A stretch of DNA of 64,000 bases from Pinus tabuliformis (lineage: Eukaryota > Streptophyta > Pinopsida > Pinales > Pinaceae). This document shows, one piece after another, positions 1-10,446 of this stretch. The stretch is from positions 1,150,141,007 to 1,150,205,006 of the forward strand of contig CM062807.1 of the NCBI GenBank assembly GCA_031772625.1, given 5' to 3'. Every line of letters begins with the position of its first letter. Positions within the stretch are counted from its first letter, which is position 1. The position numbers and the translations under genes were made by a program. Under the pieces are notes generated by a model. That model did no database searches. It saw nothing but the letters and a program-made list of their open reading frames with translations, and was not told the DNA's origin.

Positions 1-929
1 GAACAACCCAATGCGGGAAAACCAGTGCAACAGCTCTAAGGGTTTTCTATTATTAAGCGGTAATTCTGAATACAACTCTGGATGCCCTCTCAGCTATCCA
101 TTTATAGAGATAAAATATACTAGCAGAAACCTAAGTGAGATCACCTCACTTCACCCGGCAAAATCTCTCCGATCTCGCAACTGGACCGACTATACCCAAC
201 TACAACGGTGCTGCCCCTTCGCATGAGCTGCGTGGGCCTGTGTGGAGCACACTAAGACACTGCATCAGCTCTGCGCTGCCTCCTGGAGCTCTGACGTCAA
301 CCTTCTCGGTTGATCCTACTACTCCCCGACTAAATTCAAACTTTTGCAGGCGTACAGCTCCTCCCCTGCGCTGGCACTACGTCAGCCAATGTGTGGGCCC
401 TTCTGGCCCAGCGTAGGCCTCCCTTGGTCTGCGCTGCCTCCTCTGGCTATTCTTTGCCTCTCTCTACTGTGTATTCGGGGTCCTGGAGAAGATCCTCCAA
501 CCCCAACTATCTTTGCCCCTCTACTGCAACTCAAATCACCAATTCGATTTTCTCAGCAAACCACGCCCTAGAAAAATTGAACTTCTTTGATCACTTGGTG
601 TATCTCCCACTGACCCTCAAGCCTCCTCTTAGACTTTTCCTGTTGACAAATCAACGGTCGAGATTAAGTCCCCAATCAACGGCTAAGATTAGAACTGGGT
701 TGATCCTCGTCACTTAGAACTTTCTCACCCATATTTTATTAATACACCTTAAGATTTTTATTTTCCTAAGTTTAGACTTAGGAACCCATTAAAAATATTA
801 ATTATTTTAATAACTCCTCATCCGGGTGGAATTTCTCCAAACGATTTCTGGGTCTTGGAGATCTCATGTGCCTTAGCCTCTCCACCAATTTTCAAGGCTA
901 GAGCACATCCGATGCTACCCAAATCAACA
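1..929 (-). mobile_element. Ty1/copia LTR, cut by window edge
   Basis: This matches the two LTRs at 9285-10446 and 12382-13693 and, in reverse, the solo LTR at 19666-20794. Read on the minus strand it begins at 929 with TGTTGATTTGGGTAGCATC, the same start as the solo LTR. The sense 3' end lies outside the window, so a solo LTR cannot be told from the end of a full element. It interrupts repeat copy A, which continues at 930. No coding potential is visible. Confidence 0.8.
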
Positions 930-2251
930 TATGGCTCTCCAAGAAAGGCTTAAGGGGAAGCCTAGACCTAGCGATGAGGGATAATCCTTGATAAGGGAGG
1001 CCCTAGACCTAAGATTCCTAGGAGAAGAGGGTTTCTAAGATGATCCTTATGAAATTAGAGTGATAAAGGATGCAGGACCACAGAAAAGCCCAAACAAGGT
1101 CAAGGGTTTAGCGTGAAAATTCAAACAAAAGGTCTTGACCATGTAAGAGAGGAGAAAAGGATCAAAGAGATTATACTCTACTTGAATTTTCAATGCAATG
1201 ATCCTCGAAGAAGCCACTAACCTATGAAACCTATGACCAAGAACGGAATTGGAGCCAAGACTTGGGATAATTCCAAATCTAGCCACAGGAATTCTCTCAA
1301 AATTTGTGAGGGCCTAGAGGACACCCCAACGCAGTTCTGCTCCAACTCGCTCACCAAATGGATGGATGCAATAGATTTCGTACGATGCCCTAATAGACAC
1401 TAGGGTTAGGGCTCAGAAAAAGAGAGAAAGGGAGGTGAAAAGATGTCTGTTGAAGTGATCACCAAGGATTAGACCAGTGACTAGTCTATTGGGAGAATGG
1501 AATCATAGAGATTTCAACTTTTGGAGTTTCTTTTACCCAATCAAGGAGTTCCCTAACAACTTCATATAACTCTAAAGGCAGCAACTAGGTTACCAAAGAA
1601 ATTCAATCTTCATCTACTACAATTTGATCACTTATCAAGGTAATCATTAAGATAATGTACCCCTAGGAATATTTATTCACTATACCCAATCATGTAACAT
1701 ATGCAATACCCTTACAAAATCAAGATTTGACAAATCCACATTTCATTAGAGAAGAAACTTACATTTCATGAGCGAAAATTCCATACATTATACATGAGCA
1801 TATAAAAGTAGAAAAATAGACCATGAAAAGCACTTACAAATACAGTGAGTATATCCAATCATCAAAAAGAGAGAAAAGTGAAGCTCCAAGACGAAGACAA
1901 GATTTCCAAATGTCAAAATGCATAAAAGATCATCCAATTCCTCCTCCAATAGCTATAGCGAAATTCTCAAGAGATAGAATCCAAATCCAATTGATGATGA
2001 GAATCAAATGATCCTCTCATCAATATACATCATCCTCTAAGGGTTCGATTTGCCTAATTAGGCCTAATGATGCCCCAACTAATAAAATAATGTACAAAAT
2101 AACATCCCTTGGTGACAAGCCCGCCAAGATAGCCCCATAACATGAAAATAAGCCTCTTAAGAGGGTCAAAATGATAGATACAATAGGTCAGAGGGCCATT
2201 AAAAGACAAATGGAGTCCAACACGTGCCAAAATAAGTGGAAGGGCACCAAC
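930..2251 (-). repeat. Unclassified repeat family, copy A, distal segment
   Basis: No gene is visible. Reversed, the part next to 2251 aligns with 18900-19430 (copy C): shared blocks include the phrase around a cytosine-poor ACATTATTTTAT stretch, a TATATTGATG box and a stretch ending in TTGTAAGT. The part nearer 930 has the same AGGTCTAGG-rich character as 22860-23100 (copy D). The hAT element at 2252 splits it from the rest of copy A at 7610. No reading frame resembles a known protein. Confidence 0.55.
2244..2251. repeat. Target-site duplication, left of hAT element
   Basis: GCACCAAC lies directly before the element and matches GCTCCAAC at 7610-7617 at 7 of 8 positions. Eight base pairs is the standard hAT target duplication. 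Confidence 0.8.
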
Positions 2252-2932
2252 CAGTGTTGCAAGAAAGTCCCCCCCCCAGGATCAAAATCCTAAAACGCGA
2301 TCCATATGGATCCGTGGGCGATCTGCCCTCCAAAACGTGTTTCGGAAAAACCAAAACGCAGATCAGGCTGAAAAATACGATTCTTGCCATTTCAGAACCG
2401 TACAGCCCGATCTGTGTTTCAGAACGCATTTCATACGGCAGATCGACCGTACTATCTGTGGTGTTTTTGGGTCGGATCCTTACGAATCGCGACCGCTTCA
2501 CCAACGAAGTGGTCATTTCCGCTGCGAGGGCCACAAAGTGGCGCATTTTTTTCCAGTTTTTTTGTTTTTCTTTGTTGGGGATGGGGTTCCACCTTAGGTT
2601 AGGGTGAGGAGTGAAGGGATTAAAGACCCTTTCATCTCTCATGTGCTCACTTTTATTTTATGAGAACTTGGAGAAGAGAGGAGAAAAAGAGGAGAGCTTG
2701 GAGGAGTGAAGGAGGAGCTTGGAGGACTTCCATCTACAAGAGCTAAAGAGGTAAGTGCAAACCCCAAACTCCCTCATTTTTTTGACATTGTTTTCTGTAT
2801 TTTTCACCTCCCTCTCCTACTCTTTCCCATTCTTTGTACTTGCTCATTTAATTGCAGGTTGTCCACCACCTATATCCATATTCCAAGATGGTGTTCTTTT
2901 GGCTTCTATGTATCATTCCACTTTTGGTTTTA
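2252..2932 (+). other. hAT left subterminal and 5' untranslated region
   Basis: This stretch precedes the transposase start. The first 330 bp are rich in CpG for this AT-rich window and carry repeated short words such as CCGTAC and GATCTG, as expected of a subterminal transposase-binding region. From about 2640 it becomes purine-rich, then AT-rich with a GTAAGT at 2751, which could be a leader-intron donor. Frames across it match no known protein and are treated as chance. Confidence 0.5.
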
Positions 2933-4187
2933 ATGATGGCAAGCGGGGGTAGAAATAGAAGGGAAGAAGAACAAGAGGATAGTAGTCCCCATATGAGTGA
3001 CCCAATGTATGATGAGGAGAAAGGGTTTGAATAGGAAGGGGATGAACCTAAAGGGAACACTGAAACACTAGAGGGGAAAGTTGCATTAACACCCTTGTGG
3101 AACTATGTGACCAATCTTGAAGGGGGAAAGGGTGGTGGAAGCTACAAATTTTTGTGCCCTCATAGTTGTCATGGAGGAAAACCATTTAGTGGTTCATATA
3201 CCCGTGTGAGGAGGCATCTTTGTGGGGTGATGAGCAATGATGATAAAAAGGGTGTTGTGGGGATACAAATTGCCCAAACATTTCAGCTAAACAAAGAAGA
3301 AAATACATCCAAATAGAGGAGGTTGCACAACAAAAAAGCAAGAAACAAAAACTCATTATGAATCAAGTGCAACCTCTAGATTTGGTAGCTCATCTCCTCA
3401 TGGTACTTCTGTAAGCTCTGGAGGAAAATGAACAATAGGGGATTTCCTGAATGTTGTTGGGAGGGATGATGTGGATGGAAAGATAGTACGATTTCTTTGT
3501 GCTTGCGGTGTACCATTCAATGTGATCGCTCTCCCTATTGGCATGAAATGGTAAAGGCCATCAATGAAGCCCCAAAAGGATACAAGTCCCCCAACTATGA
3601 AAAAGCTAGAATAGTGTTATTAGAAAGAGAAAAAACAAAGGTTCAAAGAGATTTGACACGTTTTACAAATGAGTGGGTAGATTGTGGGGTATCCACTGTA
3701 TCAGATGGGTGGAAAAATATTAGAAACAACATTTGATAAATGTTCTTGGTGTTTCCACTAGTGGTGCAATATTAATTACATGTCATGACTCCTCCTCCAT
3801 CAGTGCATCTTCCCAAAACATTGCAGATCTCCTATTGCAATCAATCAGAGATGTTGTTCCGAATAATGTGGTTCAAGTGATCACAGATAATGCAGCAAAT
3901 TGTAAGGCAATAGGAAAAGTTATTGAGCGTACTCATCCACACATCTTTTGGTCTGGGTGCCTGGTTCCAGATTGAACCCTTTGATGCATGATATTGTGAA
4001 GCATAAAGAATGTGGGTGGATTAATGAGCTTTACAGGAGAGGGGAGCAACTCATTAAATTCATCACAGGGCATACAAGGGCAAACTACTTCTATGGCACT
4101 TACTCCAAGTTGCAGTTGCTTAAACTTGCAAAAACAAGATTTGCCAGTTATTACCTCACCTTTAGGCGGCTAATGAAGGTGAGACAA

Positions 4188-4195
4188 GCTTTAAC
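4188..4195. repeat. Target-site duplication of MITE pair, left
   Basis: GCTTTAAC; repeated as GCTCTAAC at 5029-5036 and as GCTTTAAC at 5868-5875. The outer two copies are identical. Confidence 0.85.
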
Positions 4196-4289
4196 CAAGG
4201 TTGCATGAAACGGGGAAACGGGTACGAGTTTCCGAAACGGGCACGGGTACGAAACGCGACCTCCCAAAATTTTGGAAACGGGGAAACGC

Positions 4290-4346
<57 letters not shown>

Positions 4347-5028
4347 TATTTAAATATATATATGTGCAATCATAAAGCATACATGATACATTATAATTTA
4401 TTACATTTAAACATTATGATTAAATTTACCCAAATTAATTTTCTGTAGCTAAAGCTACCCCAAAATGCCAGAAAAGACGAGAAATATGGTTGTAGCTGAG
4501 CCAAAAAGCCAAGAATGTCGTAGCCGGAAACTCTGCACTCCAAATCTGCTGCTGAAATCTCTTTCTCTAGCTACTAAAATCTCTTGCTCTTACTGCTGAA
4601 ATCTATTTTTCTCACTATTGAAAACACCCTAGCTGAAACCACTGCTCTCTTCCTCTCTTCTCCTTTGCTAAAATCGCTAGTCTCCAAGAGAAACGACTTG
4701 CTGAATTGTGTGATGAGAGAATGAGACAAAGGTCACTTTTATAACTTGAGAGAGGCATCTAGAAGCAACTAGAAGGCATTTTAATAACCCAATTAAAAAT
4801 TAGAAAACAAAATAATAATAAAAAAAATTAAAAAAAGTCAACCTACATGTGGAAATGCTGTCGTACGGCCTAGAAACGCATTTTCGGCCGTATTGGCCAC
4901 GTTTCCTCCTCGAGAAATGTGCCAGTACGGCTGGAAACACGTTTCTCGGCCGTATCGTACGCATTTCCGCGTTTCAGTTTCGTTTCCGTACAGAAACTCC
5001 TCCTCTGCCCACGTTTCCTGCAACTTAG
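4196..5028. mobile_element. hAT MITE, copy 1
   Basis: An 833-bp non-coding element. It starts CAAGGTTGCATGAAAC and ends GTTTCCTGCAACTTAG, giving imperfect terminal inverted repeats that share the GTTGCA-N-GAA core with the host hAT element. Its left 90 bp hold four AAACGG words (4208, 4216, 4235, 4276), the hexamer reported as the binding motif of maize Ac transposase. An (AT)n tract follows, then an AT-rich core and a CpG-rich right end with repeated CCGTAC/GTACGG words. It is flanked by GCTTTAAC (4188-4195) and GCTCTAAC (5029-5036), an 8-bp duplication of transposase coding sequence. Confidence 0.87.
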
Positions 5029-5036
5029 GCTCTAAC

Positions 5037-5867
5037 CAAGGTTGCACGAAACAGGGATACGGGTACGAGTTTCCGAAACGCGCACGGATACAAAATGCGA
5101 CCTCCCCAAATTTTGGAAACGGGGAAACGCGAATATATATATATATATAATATAGATAGATAGATATATTGAAAATATTTAAATATATATATATATATGT
5201 GCAATCATAAAGCATACATGATACATTATAATTTATTACATTTAAACATTATGATTAAAGTTACCCAAATTAATTTTCTGTAGCTGAAGCTACCCCAAAA
5301 TGCCAGAAAAGGCAAGAGAAATATGGTTGTAGCTGAGCCAAAAAGCCAAGAATGTCATAGCCGGAAACTCTGCACTCCAAATCTGCTGCTGAAATCTCTT
5401 TCTCTTGCTGCTAAAATCTCTTGCTCTTGCTACTGAAATCTACTTTGCTCACTGTTGAAAACACCCTAGCTGAAACCATTGCTCTCTTCCTCTCTTCTCC
5501 TTTGCTAAAATCACCAGTCTCCAAGAGAAACGACTTGCCGAATTGTGTGATGAGAGAATGAGACAAAGGTCACTTTTATAACTTGAGAGAGGCATCTAGA
5601 AGCAATTAGAAGGCATTTTAATAACCCAATTAAAAATTAGAAAACAAAATAATAATAATAATAAATTAAAAAAAAGTCAACCTGCGTGTGGAAACGCCGC
5701 CGTACGGCCCAGAAAAACGTTTTCGGCCATACGGGCCATGTTTCCTCCTCAAGAAACATGCCAGTACGGCCGGAAACGCGTTTTTGGGTTGTACCGTATG
5801 CGTTTCCACGTTTCAATTTCATTTCCATACGGAAACTCCTCCTCTGCCCACGTTTCCTGCAACTTAG
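5037..5867. mobile_element. hAT MITE, copy 2
   Basis: An 831-bp near copy of the element at 4196-5028 in the same orientation, starting CAAGGTTGCACGAAAC and ending GTTTCCTGCAACTTAG. It is flanked by GCTCTAAC (5029-5036) and GCTTTAAC (5868-5875), so the middle 8 bp is shared with copy 1. The (AT)n tract is shorter and interrupted by TAGATAGATAG. The transposase frame resumes immediately after the right-hand duplication. Confidence 0.87.
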
Positions 5868-7099
5868 GCTTTAACTAATATGGTGTGCGCTGAATCATGG
5901 GAGGAAATTAACATTGATCGAGATGGTGCTAATGTAGCCAAGGACACTATTCTTGACATGTACTTTTGGTCACAGGTTAAATATGTCTTGCAATTCACCA
6001 AACCAATTTATTACATGATCAAGTTTGGAGATTCAGATCGACCAATAATTGAGGAGGTGTATGAGCAAATGGATAGCATGTTGAGGCAGATTAAAGACAT
6101 TGTTTAGCCTAGAGATATCACCTTGTACAATTATATTTGTGCAGAGGTGGAAAACCGATCGGAAATACTAAATCTTCCATCGCATGCATTAGCATATGTT
6201 TTGACACCTAAATACTATCACCCATCATAGCTTTCAACACCAACACCTGGGGGGCAGCAGGAGAAAACCACACCAAGATCAAGAGGTTCACAAAAAATAT
6301 ATGATTGCATTGAGTAAATTAGTCCTTGATGAGGAGGATGTTGCCATGGTACGGAGACAGTTGAGCAACTATATGCTTAGCACTGGTCCATTTAGGAGCA
6401 TGCATGCTATTAGAGATCGAGAGACTTTTTCTTTTCTTAAGTGGTGGAACATGCATGGAGGTGCTACTCCACTTCTACAGAATTTGGCATTGCAGGTGCT
6501 ATCACAGGTGGTAAACACTTCTTCTGCACAGAGGTGTTGGAGCTCTTATTCTTTCATCCACAGTGTTAAAAGGAACAGGTTGAGTTTAGACCGAGCAGAG
6601 AGCTTGGTTTATGTTCATTACAACTTGCGATTGTTGTCCCATTACTGTGATGATGCAAAGACTAATAAAGACCTTAAGGTTTGGGACAAGAATCCAAAGG
6701 AGCCCAATTTGGAGGATGGAGTGTTGCGATTAGAGCAATTAGAGGATGCTCTTATCTAGGTATGTCCATTGTGGTATGAATTTTGCTTATAAAGCATTTC
6801 TCTAATTCTGTTTTTAATTTTTTTTGTTAACTAGTGGTTTTTTTTGGTATGAATTTTTTGCATGATTCCAGGATGATGATGATCGAGTTGAGATGCCACC
6901 CCCATCTAGTCCCTTGGTTCCCAGGTTCCATGGTTCAACACCAACAGCAGGGGGTTCGTCTTCATCAGTTTTAGTGCCACAACTTCCACAAACCCATTTT
7001 CTTCATTGCCACCATGTGGAGGCCCACCGCCACGTTCTCTTCGTGGTGGAAGGAGGAGAGATTAGTAGATATATTCACAATTTACTACTTTTGTCATAG

Positions 7100-7609
7100 A
7101 TTAATCATTAGACTTGTAGGCTTGTTGTGAATTTGAACCTTTTTGTCTTGGCAGTGACCAAGTGACCTATTTTGTAAACATTATTATTTGAATTTTGGAC
7201 ATGACAAATGTTGACAGTTGCTCACTTGCTAGATAATATGCTCTATGTTTTATGTTTTATAATATGCTTAAATGTTTTATGTTTTATAATATGCTTAAAA
7301 TTTTGATGTATGTTTGTAATTGCTAGAATATAGATGGTTGATGCTCGAATAATTAATCATTGATGTACAATGGAATCATGGATGCCATATCTATCTTGAT
7401 TTATGTAAAAATATGCATGTTTTCATGTCTTCTACAACTAATTTGGTATTTGGGATGTTTGTTTTGAATATAAATGCAAAAAAAATATAAAAAAACATAT
7501 ATATATATATATAGTAGACACTTCGCTTCCTAGATTTTTGGAAAATGGCGCTTCCGCATCCCCGCTTCCAAAAAACGTCCCCGTTTCATCCCCGCTTCGT
7601 GCAACATTG
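7100..7609 (+). other. hAT right untranslated and subterminal region
   Basis: No gene. AT-rich 3' sequence with a short direct repeat of TTTTATGTTTTATAATATGC near 7245-7300 leads to an AT dinucleotide tract at 7497-7513. The last 95 bp are rich in GCTTC and CCCCGC words. Read inward from 7609 these align with the left end of the MITEs at 4196 and 5037, including the TTTTGGAAACGG-like block before the AT tract. Confidence 0.6.
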
Positions 7610-9279
7610 GCTCCAACTATAGTGATAAAGGGGAAGACCCCTTGATCTCCAAGCAAATGACCTGTGGTGCTCCCAAGTGGCTATGGGGGCACAAAAACAT
7701 ACTCATGGGTATCCAACTAGATTGAACAAGCTTGTATCCCATCTGTAAGGGCTGGAAAAATTATGCAAGCCCTCCCTTTGTCTCCCATGGTGAGACACAA
7801 CCTCATCTAGGCTCTGGATCAACTGTCAAGTGTGTGGTGCAAGTGTGTAGCTGGCTGGGCAAAGTGGTCCAGGTGCATCATCATCAAATAGGTGGAACAC
7901 AAGCAAGCAATGGATAGTACTGAAAGATTCTATGGCATGGTTATCTACTTTGTGCTACAGTGAAGGCCCATGGCTCTCAACGTACACCCCACAAATGCCA
8001 ATATGACCCTCTGTAGGTACTAGGGCTTGGACACCATATAGGGAGACCAAACCCCAAGATGAAGACCCACCCGTAATCAAGTATAAGATCCAATGTGTCT
8101 CCTCACCTTCCAGTACAACAAATCATCAGTGTAATTGAGTAAATGAGCTTACAAACCATGGAACCAAGTGGACATATCATAGTGGCATGCCCTTCCACAA
8201 TGGGCTTTAGAGTGTACCAGTGTCTCCAAGTTCAAGGAGGTTAATCAAGGATCCTATTAGGTGGTTTCAACCTCTAAGGGAGTGACAGGTTGATGGTATA
8301 TCCCTTAAGTGGCAGGTGTCATGTGATATAATGATGGACCGAAATGGGGCCATCAGGGGGAGGCTCCAAACCACATGCCACAATACAAGGGTAGCTATGA
8401 TAAGGGAAGCCCACACTTGAGTATATAGATGTAGGAGGGAGAAATCATGGTACATGAGTCACCCCGGCCTTTGTTTTTCCAACCTTCTTCATATGCCTTT
8501 TGCCTTTTATCGATTTTTCTTTTATAATTGCTCGGGGATCCAGGGGATGAGAGCATGATGTGAATGATATAGTAGTGAATACCCCTTTAAGGTTGGGCAG
8601 TTCAACGCCCACCAAGGGTTAGGACAATCATGGGTTCCTTAGTGATGAACGGGGCCAATATGAGGGGCCCTAGGAACCAGGGTGATGGCCAATAATGATA
8701 GGGGTGGAGTTCATGATGGCTTTTGCCCATGTGCTAAATTTGTTTGTCCTAGGCATCTTTTGCATTTTATGGTACACTTCCTATTGAAAGTGGCCAATTT
8801 ATGCTTTTTACTTTCTTTTTAGCTGCATCAACCTCTAGGGCATAGTTCCAGGCTTGACCGAGAGTGTGGACAAGGGGAGGGGGACGCTAACTCTTTGTGG
8901 ACCCAATGGACAAATGTGGACCCGGATGGGAAATATGTGAAAAGGGGTTATATGAGCAAAGGGTAGTGATGTATGTGATGTTCGGAAGCGGGACCACGCA
9001 ACCAAAATCAGTATTTCCCAAGTAATGTAGCTCCTAAATCTAGCATCCCATAAAGGAGATCCCATGGGACTAGGATACAAGGTTAACCACCAAATTGTAC
9101 AAGGAGACAAGAGTACAAACGAAGCCCATTCTTTCCGCCAGATGGGTGAGGAATCATAATGGTTGGCACAGGTGGAGGAGATGGTGGCACATCAAGCTAT
9201 CTGGTGGTTGCAATGAGTTGTTGGCTACTGGCTGAGGACTAACTAGAGAAAAAAAAATTCTCCTATGGGTGTCGCCCAC
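7610..9279 (-). repeat. Unclassified repeat family, copy A, central segment
   Basis: Read on the minus strand it aligns with copy C at 17282-18990 and in part with copy B at 15902-17265. Shared blocks include the GTCCCATGGGATCTCCTTTA stretch, the AGGTTGATGCAGCTAAAAG stretch, the AACCCATGATTGTCC stretch and the GAGAGCACCACAGG stretch. No open frame of convincing length or similarity exists. The hAT element truncates it at 7610 and the copia element at 9284; it resumes beyond 13698. Confidence 0.65.
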
Positions 9280-9284
9280 AAGTG
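9280..9284. repeat. Target-site duplication AAGTG, left
   Basis: AAGTG here and at 13694-13698 flank the gag-only copia element. Confidence 0.85.
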
Positions 9285-10446
9285 TGTGAAAATTCCTAAA
9301 CCCAGAATTCATACTGCAGCAAATTGATGTTACTTCTCCTAATTGTTAATCAATACAAGTTATTTATTGTGTTCTACAATAAATGTCGAAGTAAATACAA
9401 CTGTAGCATTCACTATTTAAAATAATATGTCAAAACAAGAAACTAAACAGGGAAAGATACAACACAATGACACCGAAATTTTTGGATAAAAGTCCTCGGA
9501 AAAACCCAATGCAAAAAAATCGGTGCAGCAGCTCTAAATGGTTTTATTATTATGCAGTAGTAAATCTGAATACAACTTCTAGATGCCTTCTCGGCAATCT
9601 GGTTACAGAGAATATCACTCTGCAGAAGAAATTAGTGAGATTACCTCACTCTACACTACAAGTCCCGGCTGATCCGGCAATTGAAACAACAAGTCCCCGG
9701 CTAATCCAGCAACTGAAACAACGAGTCTCCAGCTACCTCTGCGTTGTCCCTACGCAATCACTGCATGGGCCGTGCCACTGCCTCTGAGAAACTGCGTCAC
9801 TTCCTCTACTGGATCGATTTTCTCTCATGGGCCTCGACTTCAGCCCTCCTGTCTCAGAACATCGAACTCCCAGCTAAATTTAGGATTTCTGCACTGAGGA
9901 CACTGCGCTGCTCTGTGTGAGCCCTTCGTGGCTCTTTGTCACCCTCACTAGGCACTGCGCTACCTCCTTTGCGTCTTTCTTTGCCTCTCTGTTGCGTATT
10001 CTTGGCTCAGGAGAAGATTCTCCAACCAAAAACTATCTCTTCCCCTCTCTCCGTGATCACCACGAAATCACTACGTTGCTCTAGCCTCGGCAATTCGACC
10101 TGACTGATCAACTCTCGGTGTGTTGCCATCAAGCCTTCTCTTATAATCCTCTCATTGATCAATCAACGGCCCAGATTAGATTATAATCAATGGCTAGGAT
10201 CATATTGACTTGATCTCCCCCTTCTAGAAGTTTACCCACAGTTTATATTAATACCCATTAATTATTTTAATTTCCTAAGTGTAACTGTAAACGTAGGGTC
10301 CCATTAAAAATAATTAATTATTTTAATAAAACTGTCTCCGCGTGGAATTTCCCAAAATGATTTCTGGGTATTGGAGAATGCGTGTGTCTAAGCCTCCCTG
10401 CAAATTTTGAGACTTAGAGCACATCCAATGCAACCAGAAATCAACA
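9285..10446 (-). repeat. 3' LTR of gag-only copia element
   Basis: On the plus strand it reads TGTGAAAATTCC to AAATCAACA. It is 1162 bp and pairs with 12382-13693. No obvious purine-rich PPT adjoins it; the flanking plus-strand CTCACTCTT is at best a weak one. Confidence 0.87.

Larger units (their letters stand above)
2933..7099 (+). pseudogene. hAT transposase, broken
   Basis: The gene begins at one of two adjacent ATGs (2933, 2936). Frame 2 holds an acidic N-terminus, an in-frame TAG at 3032-3034, and a BED-type zinc finger around 3095-3230 (FLCPHSC, then SYTRVRRHL). The DUF659-type catalytic core runs from about 3500 to 4195 but shifts frame near 3731 and again near 3960. Two MITEs then interrupt it. 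Coding resumes at 5876 (frame 3), meets a stop at 6107, and continues in frame 1 from about 6301 with the dimerisation domain (residues ALQVLSQ, FIHS, KRNRL, YVHYNLRLL) to a TAG at 6757. A likely intron (GTATG near 6760 to an AG at 6871) leads to a short Ser/Pro-rich tail. In an active copy it would cut and paste the element. Confidence 0.85.
2252..7609 (+). mobile_element. hAT DNA transposon, full length but inactive
   Basis: The element begins CAGTGTTGCAAGAA and ends in the inverse of CAATGTTGCACGAA, a 14-bp terminal inverted repeat with two mismatches, flanked by an imperfect 8-bp duplication. Inside lies a broken transposase gene with BED zinc finger, DUF659-type core and hAT dimerisation regions. 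Without the two MITEs at 4196-5867 it would be about 3.7 kb, a normal size for an autonomous hAT. The last 120 bp, read inward from 7609, resemble the left end of those MITEs. It sits inside repeat copy A. Several frameshifts and stops show it can no longer make transposase. Confidence 0.88.

Noticed and set aside
2199..2642. Minus-strand 147-codon frame and overlapping plus frames.
   Set aside because: They fall in the CpG-rich subterminal region of the hAT element and show no domain; length is explained by base composition.
4290..4341. (AT)n tract as a cruciform or replication-origin signal.
   Set aside because: It is a simple dinucleotide repeat within a MITE, also present in the sister MITE; no further support.
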